From assembly GCA_964536015.1 (NCBI GenBank), contig CAZHVS010000002.1:248001-312000 (forward strand): a stretch of 64,000 nt of DNA, read 5' to 3'. A program made the position numbers and the translations under genes. Source of the stretch: CAZHVS01 sp964536015. Its GTDB lineage: Bacteria; Bacteroidota; Ignavibacteria; Ignavibacteriales; Ignavibacteriaceae. Below are positions 18,602 to 27,867 of this stretch, piece after piece (the stretch's first letter is position 1; each line of letters starts with the position of its first letter). The notes under the pieces are model-generated. The model was not told the DNA's origin. It was given only the letters and a program-made list of their open reading frames with translations, and did not search any database.

Positions 18602-18694
18602 ATTTTCCTCTTTTTATTTTATTAACATTTTGAAATTGAAAATAGTGCCAACAAAAAATTAGTTTAAAATATTTTTTAAAGAAATCAATTTTTG

Positions 18695-18702
18695 TATTTT
18701 TG
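18695..18702 (+). promoter_or_regulatory. Bacteroidota-type -7 element (TATTTTTG)
   Basis: TATTTTTG matches the sigma-ABfr consensus TAnnTTTG exactly and lies 27 bases upstream of the NlpC/P60 start. A T-run at 18672-18677 lies at the distance of the -33 box but is not TTTG. Confidence 0.5.
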
Positions 18703-18728
18703 CTTATTAATAACTGTTAAATAATATT

Positions 18729-19910
18729 ATGAAAAAACTTCTCGCATTATTTATTATTTTACAAATTACTTTGATTTCACAAGGTTTACTTATGGATAAT
18801 TTAAAGAACCAGGTCGCTCTTATTAAGCAGAAATATGCTCCTGACAAAAGGACTGCAATTTTTGACATTGAATTGATCGAATCTTCAGATATAATTGAAA
18901 TATCCGGTGAAACAAACATTATTGATGCAAAAAATGAATTAATCAATTTCTGTAAAAATTCCAAAATTAATTATGAAGATAAGATTATAACTTTACCTAT
19001 ATCTCAACTTGGTGATAAAATCTTTGGAATAGTAAATCTTTCTGTTGCAAACATAAGAACAAAACCAGATCATCCTGAAGAACTTGCCACACAAAGTTTA
19101 ATGGGTACTATAGTAAAGGTATATAAAAATACTAAAGATGGTTTCTATCTTGTTCAAACTCCCGATGAGTATATAGGTTGGGTTGATGACGATGGTATTG
19201 TTTTATGTAATTATGAAAAGTCTGTTGATTGGAAAGAATCACCAAAAATTATTTTTACAGATTCTTATGGAATTCTCTATAGCCGGGATTCAGAAGGGTC
19301 TGAGCCTGTTAGCGATTTAGTTGCTGGAAACTTATTATTAGATTTAGGTGAAACTAATAAATTTTATAAAGCACAAATGCCTGATGGCAGGGTAGGATTT
19401 ATTAAAAAAGAGCAAGCCAAATCTTTTTGGGACTGGTTAAAAAATGCTGAACCTTCGCAGAATAATCTTGTTACTACTGCAAAAAAATTTTTAGGTGTGC
19501 CATACTTGTGGGGCGGAACTTCAACTAAAGGAATGGATTGCAGTGGTTTTACTAAAACTGTTTATTTTTTGAATGGAATAATTCTTCCAAGAGATGCATC
19601 ACAACAAGTAAATGTTGGTGAATTAATTAACACAAATAGTGATTTTTCTAATCTTCAACCAGGGGATTTATTATTCTTTGGTAAAAAAGCACACGAAGAT
19701 AAGAAGGAAAGAATTACTCACGTTGCAATGTATATTGGAAATGATGAATTTATTCATTCATCTGGGAGAGTAAGGATAAACAGTCTTAATCCTAAAAAAG
19801 AAAATTTTAGTGAATACAGATTGAAATCATTCATAAGAGCTAAAAGGATTCTTACTTCCATAGGAAAAAATGGAATCCAAAAAATTGAACAAAATTTATT
19901 CTATAAATAG
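18729..19910 (+). CDS. Exported NlpC/P60 peptidase with SH3b domains (YkfC-like)
   Basis: A murein-peptide endopeptidase of 393 residues with an N-terminal signal peptide. SH3b-like domains fill about residues 95-240 (VNLSVANIRTKPDHPEEL and the second repeat ending at GFIKKEQA). The C-terminal NlpC/P60 domain (about 250-375) has GVPYLWGGTSTKGMDCSGF with nucleophile C271, H331 in THVAMYIG and FIHSSGRV. The closest known plan is YkfC or dipeptidyl-peptidase VI, which cuts gamma-D-Glu bonds next to the free L-Ala end of murein peptides. The gene nine bases downstream is a dipeptide epimerase that would act on its product, L-Ala-D-Glu. Confidence 0.92.
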   Translation: MKKLLALFIILQITLISQGLLMDNLKNQVALIKQKYAPDKRTAIFDIELIESSDIIEISGETNIIDAKNELINFCKNSKINYEDKIITLPISQLGDKIFGIVNLSVANIRTKPDHPEELATQSLMGTIVKVYKNTKDGFYLVQTPDEYIGWVDDDGIVLCNYEKSVDWKESPKIIFTDSYGILYSRDSEGSEPVSDLVAGNLLLDLGETNKFYKAQMPDGRVGFIKKEQAKSFWDWLKNAEPSQNNLVTTAKKFLGVPYLWGGTSTKGMDCSGFTKTVYFLNGIILPRDASQQVNVGELINTNSDFSNLQPGDLLFFGKKAHEDKKERITHVAMYIGNDEFIHSSGRVRINSLNPKKENFSEYRLKSFIRAKRILTSIGKNGIQKIEQNLFYK

Positions 19911-19919
19911 GAAGAAAAT

Positions 19920-21059
19920 ATGTCGCATTCAAGAAGAGATTTTATTAAAACAACCAGTTTGATTGCAGGCACTGCAATTGTAGCCGGATATTCATCACCA
20001 ATATTTACTAACAAGAAAGTAAGTAATATGAAATCATCAAAGTTAAAATTATCCTTTCGTCCATATGAACTTGAATTAAAACATGTATTCACAATTGCAA
20101 CAAGTTCAAGAAAAACAACACCAGTAATGTTAACAGAAATTGAATATGATGGAATAACTGGTTATGGCGAAGCATCAATGCCTCCTTACCTTGGGGAAAG
20201 CCATCAGACTTCAAATGATTTTTTATCAAAAGTTGATCTTTCGCAGTTTAATAATCCGTTTGAGCTGGAAAATATTTTAAACTATGTTGATAGTATTGCA
20301 CCTGGAAATCCTGCGGCAAAAGCTTCTGTAGATATTGCTTTGCATGATTTAGTGGGAAAATTGATGAATCAACCATGGTACAACATCTGGGGATTTGATA
20401 AATTAAAAACACCTTATACTTCATTTACTATTGGCATTGATACCGAAGATGTAGTTCGTCAAAAAGTTAAAGAAGCTGATGAATATAAAATTCTCAAAGT
20501 AAAATTAGGTAGAGAAACAGATAAAATGATGATTGAAACTATTCGTTCATCAACAGATAAACCAATTACTGTTGATGTAAATCAGGGCTGGAAAAACAAG
20601 GAAGAAGCTCTTGAGATGATACATTGGCTAAAAGAAAAAGGTGTTGTTTTTGTTGAACAACCAATGCCCAAAGAAATGGTTGATGAAAATGCCTGGCTCA
20701 CAGAACATAGTCCTCTTCCAACTATTGGAGATGAAGCGGTTCAAAGACTACCGGATGTTAAAAAAGCTTACGGGGTGTATTCAGGAATCAATATTAAGCT
20801 GATGAAAAGTACAGGATTAAGAGAAGCATATAAAATGCTTGTTCTGGCAAGAGCTTTAGGACTGAAAGTAATGATAGGTTGTATGACTGAAACATCGTGT
20901 GCAATTTCTGCAGCTTCACATCTTTCTCCGATGGTCGATTGGGCGGATCTTGATGGAGCTTTGCTTATCAGTAATGATATTTATGATGGAACTAAAATTA
21001 TTGATGGAAAAGTTGTATTAACAGATAATCCTGGAATTGGAATTAAAAAAATTAAATAG
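19920..21059 (+). CDS. Tat-exported L-Ala-D/L-Glu (dipeptide) epimerase, enolase superfamily
   Basis: A 379-residue muconate-lactonising-like enzyme that inverts the alpha carbon of the second residue of a dipeptide. The catalytic set of this subgroup is present: K193 and K195 in KVKLG, metal ligands D219, E246 and D271 (DVNQGW, EQPMP, GDEA), and K293 in INIKLMK. The C-terminal DLDGALLISND fits dipeptide epimerases. The first 30 residues form a twin-arginine signal (SRRDFIK, then a hydrophobic stretch), so the folded enzyme should act in the periplasm; known relatives are mostly cytoplasmic. AGGAAG precedes the ATG. Confidence 0.88.
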   Translation: MSHSRRDFIKTTSLIAGTAIVAGYSSPIFTNKKVSNMKSSKLKLSFRPYELELKHVFTIATSSRKTTPVMLTEIEYDGITGYGEASMPPYLGESHQTSNDFLSKVDLSQFNNPFELENILNYVDSIAPGNPAAKASVDIALHDLVGKLMNQPWYNIWGFDKLKTPYTSFTIGIDTEDVVRQKVKEADEYKILKVKLGRETDKMMIETIRSSTDKPITVDVNQGWKNKEEALEMIHWLKEKGVVFVEQPMPKEMVDENAWLTEHSPLPTIGDEAVQRLPDVKKAYGVYSGINIKLMKSTGLREAYKMLVLARALGLKVMIGCMTETSCAISAASHLSPMVDWADLDGALLISNDIYDGTKIIDGKVVLTDNPGIGIKKIK

Positions 21060-21122
21060 AAAATATTAATCGATATTTTTTTAGTTGTCAGATTCTTCAT
21101 TCAATATTTTATACAAAATTGT

Positions 21123-21785
21123 ATGACAAAAAATTTTATTTCAAATAAAGATGAAACAGTAAGAATGTTTAAAAGCAACTGGATAGAAGTTCTTTCCAGA
21201 GTGCATCCATCAGTTCCTCTTATCATTTTTTTGCCTGTGATTATATATCTGGTTTACTTGAGCGTTTTTATTGATAAAATATTTATTTTAAAAATTTTAA
21301 TGCTGTTGTTTGCAGGTTTGGTTGTATGGACATTAACGGAATATACTCTGCATCGTTTTGTTTTTCATATGAAATTGAAATCTAAAATAGGGAAGAAGAT
21401 ACATTTTATCTTTCATGGAGTACATCACGATTACCCAAATGATTCTAAAAGATTAGTTATGCCACCTTCAGTTAGTATTCCACTTGCTTCTCTTTTTTAC
21501 TTACTGTTTCGATTAATTTTAGGAAACCAGTTTGTCATCCCGTTTTTTGCGGGGTTTTTAATTGGTTACCTCGTTTATGATATTACTCATTACACTATTC
21601 ATCATTTTAATATTAAAAATAAATATGTCCTTTTTCTGAAGAAATATCATGCAAAACATCACTATTATGATTCGGATCTTGGATTTGGTGTAAGTTCCCC
21701 AATCTGGGATTTTATTTTTAATACTTCATTTGAAAAAAAACATAAGACAATTTCCGAACAGAGTCTTGTTAATGAAAAAAAATAA
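21123..21785 (+). CDS. Fatty-acid hydroxylase superfamily membrane protein
   Basis: A membrane di-iron oxygenase of 220 residues with about four spans. The histidine clusters are HRFVFH, HGVHHDYP, HYTIHH and HAKHHYYD, the set expected for the sterol desaturase/fatty-acid hydroxylase family. The GVHHDYPNDxxRLVMPP segment is especially like fatty-acid 2-hydroxylases (Scs7/FA2H), which hydroxylate acyl chains of sphingolipids. Its 3' end overlaps the GH9 gene by 14 bases, so the two are probably co-transcribed. Whether this organism makes sphingolipids cannot be judged from the window. Confidence 0.88.
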   Translation: MTKNFISNKDETVRMFKSNWIEVLSRVHPSVPLIIFLPVIIYLVYLSVFIDKIFILKILMLLFAGLVVWTLTEYTLHRFVFHMKLKSKIGKKIHFIFHGVHHDYPNDSKRLVMPPSVSIPLASLFYLLFRLILGNQFVIPFFAGFLIGYLVYDITHYTIHHFNIKNKYVLFLKKYHAKHHYYDSDLGFGVSSPIWDFIFNTSFEKKHKTISEQSLVNEKK

Positions 21786-23430
21786 CTTAGTTATTATAAT
21801 TCTTGTATTAATGATCTTTGCTGTTACTCAAGGATTTGGATTGTTGTCTCCAAAGTCTGTGATCTATTTCAGGATAAATCAACTTGGTTTTCTACCAGAA
21901 GATTTCAAAACCGGAATAGTATTTTCAAATTCTGAATTACTATATAAAAAGTTTGATGTAATAAATATTGAAAAAAATAAAATTGTTTATTCAGGTAGAA
22001 TAAAAGATTATTTAGGAGAGTGGGGAAATTTTAAATATCATTATATGATTGACTTTTCTTCTGTAAATGAAAAAGGAAATTATTTTATTGAGGTTGATGG
22101 AAAACGTTCTTTCCGTTTTCAAATTGCTGATAAAATTTATAATAGCCTCGTCGATTCTATATTGAAATTCTTTGCTGTGCAGAGGTGCGGACCAACCAAT
22201 CCTTTTTTGCATAAAGTATGTCATCTTTATGATTCTCCCATAATTATTGGTGATAATTCGCAATCACAGGTTGATGTTACTGGCGGCTGGCATGATGCTG
22301 GTGATTATATTAAATTTCTAACTACAACAGCTTATACAACTTATCTTCTTTTATTCAGTTATGAATTTGATAAAACAAAGTTTGAATTTGATAGGAATAA
22401 AAACAACGCTCCTGACATTCTGGAAGAGGCTAAAGTAGGAATTGATTGGATGATTCGTTCAAATTATAAAAATGGAAAGTTAGTTACTCAAGTAGGTGAT
22501 ATGCGTGATCATGAAATGGGTTGGAGAATGCCTGATGAAGATCAACTGAAGTATGAAAGACCTGCTTATGTTACATTAAGTAAAAATCAAATAGGAATGT
22601 TCGTATCAGTAATGGCACTAGCTTCAAGAATTTGGAAAGATCGTTTTAATGATATTAACTTTTCTGATAAATGTTTGAAAACTGCACTGGATTTATATGC
22701 TTATCGCGACAGATGTCCTGATGTTGATTCTAATTATTCAGGAATGTATCAGGAGAAAAGTTATTTGGGAAAATTAGCTCTTGGTGCTATTGAATTATAT
22801 AATTCTACTTTGAATAATAAATTTCTTGATGATGCAGTGAACTATGGTGATAATGCAAAGTCTGATTACTGGTGGAGTTGGGGAGATATTAATTCTCTTG
22901 CTCACTATAAGATTGCAAATTATTTTCCAAGATTTCTAACTTATCTTGAAAACAATGTCATAAATTTTAATAATAATAAGAACAAGAATATTTTTGGTGA
23001 AGCTGCTTCATATTCCTGGGGAAGTAACAATACATTTCTTGGAGCTGCTCTACAGACTATTTTGCTGAAGAGATTATCTAATGATAATAGATTTGATTCA
23101 TTAATTATTATACAAAGAGATTACATTTTAGGAAGAAATCCGTGGGGATTATCGTTCATTTATAAAATAGGGACTCTTTATCCAAAAAATTTGCATTCAC
23201 AAATAGCATTTTTTAATAAAGGGTATTTACCTGGCGCGGTTACCGCCGGTCCAATTTCCAAAGAGTTGTTCGATTCATTTAACAACATTAAAAGAACTAA
23301 TTTTCAGTATAATCTGTTTAATTCAGTAACAGCGTTATACTTTGATGATTGGAATGATTATATTTCAAATGAACCAACTATTTGTACTAATGCGACGGCT
23401 TTATTCGTATATAGTTATTTTGCAAAGTAA
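21772..23430 (+). CDS. Exported glycoside hydrolase family 9 (endoglucanase-type)
   Basis: A 552-residue secreted glucanase. A signal peptide (MKKNNLVIIILVLMIFAVTQ) is followed by a CelD-like N-terminal immunoglobulin domain (FRINQLGFLPEDFKTG, about 25-120) and the GH9 alpha/alpha barrel. The nucleophile-activating aspartates are D175 and D178 in GGWHDAGDY, and the catalytic acid is E534 in SNEPTICTNATA. GH9 enzymes cut beta-1,4-glucans such as cellulose. A longer frame begins at 21730, but the ATG at 21772 starts the signal peptide directly. No T9SS sorting domain is present. It lies directly upstream of the polysaccharide-synthesis locus, so it may trim that polymer. Confidence 0.9.
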   Translation: MKKNNLVIIILVLMIFAVTQGFGLLSPKSVIYFRINQLGFLPEDFKTGIVFSNSELLYKKFDVINIEKNKIVYSGRIKDYLGEWGNFKYHYMIDFSSVNEKGNYFIEVDGKRSFRFQIADKIYNSLVDSILKFFAVQRCGPTNPFLHKVCHLYDSPIIIGDNSQSQVDVTGGWHDAGDYIKFLTTTAYTTYLLLFSYEFDKTKFEFDRNKNNAPDILEEAKVGIDWMIRSNYKNGKLVTQVGDMRDHEMGWRMPDEDQLKYERPAYVTLSKNQIGMFVSVMALASRIWKDRFNDINFSDKCLKTALDLYAYRDRCPDVDSNYSGMYQEKSYLGKLALGAIELYNSTLNNKFLDDAVNYGDNAKSDYWWSWGDINSLAHYKIANYFPRFLTYLENNVINFNNNKNKNIFGEAASYSWGSNNTFLGAALQTILLKRLSNDNRFDSLIIIQRDYILGRNPWGLSFIYKIGTLYPKNLHSQIAFFNKGYLPGAVTAGPISKELFDSFNNIKRTNFQYNLFNSVTALYFDDWNDYISNEPTICTNATALFVYSYFAK

Positions 23431-23445
23431 TTACAAATTGTCTCT

Positions 23446-23457
23446 AAATAGTGCAGT
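23446..23457 (+). promoter_or_regulatory. Shared upstream motif AAATAGTGCAGT, copy 1
   Basis: AAATAGTGCAGT lies 89 bases upstream of the GG of the -24 box at 23535. Ten of its twelve bases recur at 27777-27788, 92 bases before a similar -24/-12 element. It could be an activator site; this is inference from two copies only. Confidence 0.35.
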
Positions 23458-23533
23458 TCTAATTTTTTTTCTCTATTTGGAGCAATGTTCTTCATTTCAA
23501 AGGTGAATTCTTTTAAAAATAGGACAATATTTT

Positions 23534-23549
23534 AGGCACAATTATTGTT
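23534..23549 (+). promoter_or_regulatory. Sigma-54-like -24/-12 promoter
   Basis: AGGCACAATTATTGTT matches the sigma-54 consensus TGGCACGNNNNTTGCW at GGCAC, at TTG and at the final W, with correct GG-to-G spacing of ten bases. The predicted start of transcription is about 20 bases before the ATG at 23580. Confidence 0.5.
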
Positions 23550-23579
23550 TTTCATCACAAAAATAAAAAGTAAAAAATT

Positions 23580-24842
23580 ATGAAGAAGAAGTTAAATTTA
23601 TTACCAACAGGAATCTCTCTCGTAGATAAAGCATGGGGAGGATTTTATCGCGGTGGAACATATTTATTGATTGGACAGAAAAAGTCTGGTAAAACTCTTC
23701 TTGGATTACAGTTTGCTATGGAAAGTGCCAAAAACAAGGAAGTTTGTATCTACTTTACTAATATGCGTCCAAAAGACCTGATGATTCATGCGGCATCTAT
23801 TGATTTTGATCTGCAAACATATATGAATCAAAATTTAATTATAGTTGTTCGCGTGGCTCCACCGGCTGACCTTTATGAATCCGGTAATCCTGATAATTTT
23901 TTAATTGAATATTTGAATGACATTGTTACTGTTGTTGAACAATATCAGCCAAGCAGAGTCATTTTTGATGAACTTACTCATTTTATTGGTTTTGAAAACA
24001 CAAATTTATTGCAACAGACTTTTTTACAGACTGTTGAAAAAATTGAAGAAAAAAATGTAACGAGCTTTTTTATTCTTGCAGAACCAGCAACTCCTTTAGC
24101 TCAGATGATAGTTGATAGTATTGCACAGTATTCAACTGCAGTTGTATATCTTCAGAAGAGAACACTAGAAGATGGAACTTCTCAGGGAGGTAGAGCTACT
24201 ATAACCCCGAATATCGGACATACTGAAGGACAATTTGTTTCTGATTATTACATTGAACCATATAAGGGCATTACTTTTTCTTATGAAAATAAACCGACAT
24301 TTCAAAATCCTTTTTCTACTGAAGTAGAACAGAGCTTTAAAATGTCAACTCCCATTAGCTCAAAACCAAGTTTTTCAGCAAAGTACAAACCACTAACCAA
24401 TATTGATATAGTACAGGAAAAGATTTCATTTTCAAATTTGTATGATCTAAATGATTTTACTTTAATACTTAACAATCAGATAGCTTTGTTTAAGAGTACT
24501 GGACAACCCTTTACTTTGATATCATTAGCATTAAATCCGGTTGCAGAAAAACAAAAGATTTTAACAATAAATCAGTTGCAAAATGCAATCAGATTATCAA
24601 CAGATAAAAAGGATAAAATCTGTGTCGTAAAAAATAAAATTCTTGTTTTAATGTCTAAAGCTGAGGAAAAAGCACTAAACATTTTAGTTACAAAACTCAA
24701 ATCCAATTTACCAAATATTGAATCTTCGTACATAGATACAGTAATGCAATATTTATATGCATATACTTACCAGGTTGATGATTCTGTTGTAAATGCAGAA
24801 AGCATATTTAACGAAATATTAGAAGATGAACCTCATCAATAA
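23580..24842 (+). CDS. KaiC-like RecA-fold ATPase with unusual C-terminal domain
   Basis: A cytoplasmic protein of 420 residues. Residues 1-220 form a single KaiC/RecA-type ATPase: LPTGISLVDKAWGGFYRGGTY, Walker A G32-QKKSGKT-39 and Walker B VIFDEL (D130). Residues about 285-410 are a separate alpha/beta domain. Its pattern of strands and helices (FTLISLALNP, LQNAIR, ICVVKNKILVLMSKAEEKA) resembles a GGDEF or cyclase-fold domain in which the GGDEF motif itself is missing. KaiC-like single-domain proteins are usually signalling ATPases; this one has no known function. It is four bases from the TPR/beta-barrel gene, so it is in the same transcript. Confidence 0.75.
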   Translation: MKKKLNLLPTGISLVDKAWGGFYRGGTYLLIGQKKSGKTLLGLQFAMESAKNKEVCIYFTNMRPKDLMIHAASIDFDLQTYMNQNLIIVVRVAPPADLYESGNPDNFLIEYLNDIVTVVEQYQPSRVIFDELTHFIGFENTNLLQQTFLQTVEKIEEKNVTSFFILAEPATPLAQMIVDSIAQYSTAVVYLQKRTLEDGTSQGGRATITPNIGHTEGQFVSDYYIEPYKGITFSYENKPTFQNPFSTEVEQSFKMSTPISSKPSFSAKYKPLTNIDIVQEKISFSNLYDLNDFTLILNNQIALFKSTGQPFTLISLALNPVAEKQKILTINQLQNAIRLSTDKKDKICVVKNKILVLMSKAEEKALNILVTKLKSNLPNIESSYIDTVMQYLYAYTYQVDDSVVNAESIFNEILEDEPHQ

Positions 24843-24846
24843 ATAA

Positions 24847-27714
24847 ATGGAAAAGTCTTCAATGAGGAGAGTAATTTTAATATCATTCATCATTTTCTTA
24901 TCTGTATTTACATTTGCTCAGAATAATGCAGAGGCTTTTAAAAGTCAGGCATTGATACAGATGCAGATTGGAAAATATGGTGAAGCAATTGAATTACTTA
25001 ACAGATACATTACAGCATTTCCTCAAAGATATGATGGATACCATTTGCGCGGCTTATGTTATGAAAAAAGAGAACAATATGAGCTATCCGTTTATGATTT
25101 AAAAACAGCTCTTAAATTAACACCTCCGAATACAACAGTAAGCAAAGATCTTGATAGAGTGATTAAAGCTTGGTATGCACTTCTTTACAATAAAATAGAA
25201 GGACATAAAAGAGAAATTGCGATTGATCCTAGTAAACCGATAAACTATTTAGAAATTGGGAAATGCTATAATCATTTAGGGCAATTTGCCTTAGCAGAGG
25301 AATGGTATGATGAGTATTTGAAAAGAGAAGAAGCTTCGCCTGATGAAGTTATTCGTTATACTCTGATTCTTCAAAAAACAGGGCATATTGAAAAAGGAGA
25401 AAAAATTCTTAAACGTTATGTTGAAAAATTTCCAAACGATCATAGATTATGGAGTAGATACGGATATTTTACATTGTGGCTTGGTAAAACAAAAATTGCC
25501 ATTGATGCTTTTCAACGTGCGCTGGCTTTAAGACCTTTTTTCAAAGAAGCTGAAGATGGTTTAAGAATAGCTCTTGGTAAGGGATATGTTTATACTATCA
25601 ATGACACTTCTTATCGACCTGAAAAGACTGCACCTAGGCAGCAGGAATATGCGATTGATAGATATTACAGAATTCTTAAAACCAAACCAGGTGATGATGA
25701 AACCCGTTTTTTACTAATTGATGAGTTAGTTAAAGTTAATAGGTTGGAAGAGGCTTACCAGCAGTTACAGATACTGCAGAATAAATTTCAGGGACAAACT
25801 AAATTTGATGAACTTTGGATGAGTGTTACATCAAGAAGAGATAGTGTTTATAATGCTGAAATAGATAATTCTAAAAAGCTGCTTGATGCAAATCCATCAG
25901 ACAAAGATGCTCTAATTAAATATGCAGAGTTTTGTGTTAATCTGGAACGTTTTGATGAAGCTCTGTCAGCTTATGAAAATTATTTTAATCTAAATCCTGA
26001 CGAACAAGATAAAAACCTGAGATTCAGATATGCCCAGCTATCCGCGTGGAATAAAAGTTTTATGGTGGCTAATGAACAGATTAATATTCTACTTCAAAAA
26101 GAACCTGACAATCCAAAATTTCAGCTTTTAGCTTCTCAGTTATATGTATGGCAGGGAACAGATTTCGATAAGGCAAAAGAATATTTAACAAATGTTTTAA
26201 ATAAAGAACCAAACAATTTTGAAGCCTTAATTGCGATGGGTTCGGTTGAATTATACTTCAGAAATTTTGATGAAGCTCAACGTTATGTTGATAAAGCGAA
26301 TACAATTCTTCCAAATGATATTGCAATCACAACATTACAATCCCGAATTGAATTTGAAAAATTACGAGCGGAAGAAGAAAGACTGTTTTCAATTCTTGAA
26401 GAAGGAAGAAAATTGGCACTTGATGGCAATTGCCAGGAAGCATTATATAAATATGAAGAATATTTATCCAAGACTGAACCGAATAAAACTATACAAAGAG
26501 AATACGCTGATGTGAAAGCCTGTGCAGGTGATTACTTTGGTGCAGTAGAAATTTATGACAGATTAATTGAAGATGATTCCACTGATTTTGAAACTATACT
26601 TCAAAGAGCAAAAACTTACTATTATATGGACGATTCAGTAAATGCTTTAAGTGAATTCCAAAAGTTAGCTCAAACAAATCCCGATAATTTTGAAATAAAT
26701 CTTTATCTTGGTGATTCTTACACAAAGATGAAAAATTATTCCGAAGCAAGAAAAATATATAATAATTTGCTTGAAGGAACAACTGATACATCTCATATTG
26801 CAATGGTCGAACAAAGATTGAGTTGGTTGCCAGTAACTGGTTTGAATGCTTTTGTCCTTTCTTTTCCAATTTATGCAATCCTGTATCCGGATGCATATTA
26901 TTTTGAAGATAATGCAAACTTTAAATACAATACACAAGGACTTCGTTTAGAAGTAGGAGCATTAAGTTTTCTATCTTTGGGAGCATATGTTAGTCGTGGA
27001 GCATATTCCAATTCAAGTATAACTCAATATTTTAGCCAGGCAAAAGGTGGTTTGTATCTAAGAATAAAAGACATTTTAACAATAGGAACTCATTTTGGTA
27101 AAAAATATTATCGTAATTATACAAGTAGGAACATTTCAGATGCATTTATCAGAACGGAAAAAGATAAAATTTATCTGTTTCAGGCAAACTATTTAAATAC
27201 AGATGCTGCTGAAATTCTGTATTCGGCAAAAGTAGTTGGACAGAATATTTCTGTTACTTCTTATCAACTATATGGATGGTACCGTTTGAAATCAGGATTG
27301 AAACTTTCGGGTAACTACAATTACTTGAAAATATCAGATGGCAATAAAGGTGAAATTATTGAAGGTAGAATTGGTAAGTATTGGGAAGAAGACTTATTGG
27401 CAGGATATGAATATTCAACTACAAGATTTGCCAGAAAATCGACATTCTATTATTCACCAGCAAAGTATGAAGCTCATAGTTTATGGTTAGATTGGTTTGC
27501 GCTTAATGAACAGGAATTTAATTTAACTCTCGGTGGAAAGATAGGACTTATCCCTGCAGATGATTTTATTCTATCACAAGCATATTTTCTTTTCAAGTGG
27601 TTCATAGCTCAAAACTTTACTCTTCAGGTACAGGGAAATGTAAGCAATACATCTCGTGAGTCTACCGGTTATAATTCACGATCGATAGTATTTTCAGCAT
27701 CCTGGCAGTTGTAA
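24847..27714 (+). CDS. TPR and outer-membrane beta-barrel protein, PgaA-like architecture
   Basis: A 955-residue envelope protein. After a signal peptide (about 1-25) come roughly 15 tetratricopeptide repeats (about 28-640) with phrases such as GKYGEAIELLNRYI, GQFALAEEWYDEYL and RFDEALSAYENYF. The last 290 residues are alternating aromatic strands ending in SIVFSASWQL, an outer-membrane beta-barrel. TPR followed by a barrel is the plan of PgaA, BcsC and similar polysaccharide exporters, and the barrel also recalls the YaiO family. Together with the glycosyltransferase gene 200 bases downstream it is best read as the export pore of an exopolysaccharide system. No sequence-level proof of PgaA orthology is claimed. 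Confidence 0.8.
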   Translation: MEKSSMRRVILISFIIFLSVFTFAQNNAEAFKSQALIQMQIGKYGEAIELLNRYITAFPQRYDGYHLRGLCYEKREQYELSVYDLKTALKLTPPNTTVSKDLDRVIKAWYALLYNKIEGHKREIAIDPSKPINYLEIGKCYNHLGQFALAEEWYDEYLKREEASPDEVIRYTLILQKTGHIEKGEKILKRYVEKFPNDHRLWSRYGYFTLWLGKTKIAIDAFQRALALRPFFKEAEDGLRIALGKGYVYTINDTSYRPEKTAPRQQEYAIDRYYRILKTKPGDDETRFLLIDELVKVNRLEEAYQQLQILQNKFQGQTKFDELWMSVTSRRDSVYNAEIDNSKKLLDANPSDKDALIKYAEFCVNLERFDEALSAYENYFNLNPDEQDKNLRFRYAQLSAWNKSFMVANEQINILLQKEPDNPKFQLLASQLYVWQGTDFDKAKEYLTNVLNKEPNNFEALIAMGSVELYFRNFDEAQRYVDKANTILPNDIAITTLQSRIEFEKLRAEEERLFSILEEGRKLALDGNCQEALYKYEEYLSKTEPNKTIQREYADVKACAGDYFGAVEIYDRLIEDDSTDFETILQRAKTYYYMDDSVNALSEFQKLAQTNPDNFEINLYLGDSYTKMKNYSEARKIYNNLLEGTTDTSHIAMVEQRLSWLPVTGLNAFVLSFPIYAILYPDAYYFEDNANFKYNTQGLRLEVGALSFLSLGAYVSRGAYSNSSITQYFSQAKGGLYLRIKDILTIGTHFGKKYYRNYTSRNISDAFIRTEKDKIYLFQANYLNTDAAEILYSAKVVGQNISVTSYQLYGWYRLKSGLKLSGNYNYLKISDGNKGEIIEGRIGKYWEEDLLAGYEYSTTRFARKSTFYYSPAKYEAHSLWLDWFALNEQEFNLTLGGKIGLIPADDFILSQAYFLFKWFIAQNFTLQVQGNVSNTSRESTGYNSRSIVFSASWQL

Positions 27715-27776
27715 TTGTATAATACAAATCACAATCTTCTTTTTTTAATCACACATAAAAATTCTTTTTTGTTCCG

Positions 27777-27788
27777 AAATGATGCAGT
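27777..27788 (+). promoter_or_regulatory. Shared upstream motif AAATGATGCAGT, copy 2
   Basis: AAATGATGCAGT repeats the motif at 23446-23457 with two changes and lies 92 bases upstream of the GG of the -24/-12 element at 27868. The rest of the 200-base gap is A+T-rich without other clear structure. Confidence 0.35.
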
Positions 27789-27867
27789 AATTCTTTCATT
27801 TTCCTGAAGTGTTACAATTTATGTAGCCAATATTATTAAAAGTTGTTAATTTTGGCTTAAACCTTAA

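Noticed and set aside
26594..26937. Two overlapping minus-strand open frames inside the TPR/beta-barrel gene.
   Set aside because: Both are antisense to a clear TPR reading frame and show no domain or ribosome-binding site.
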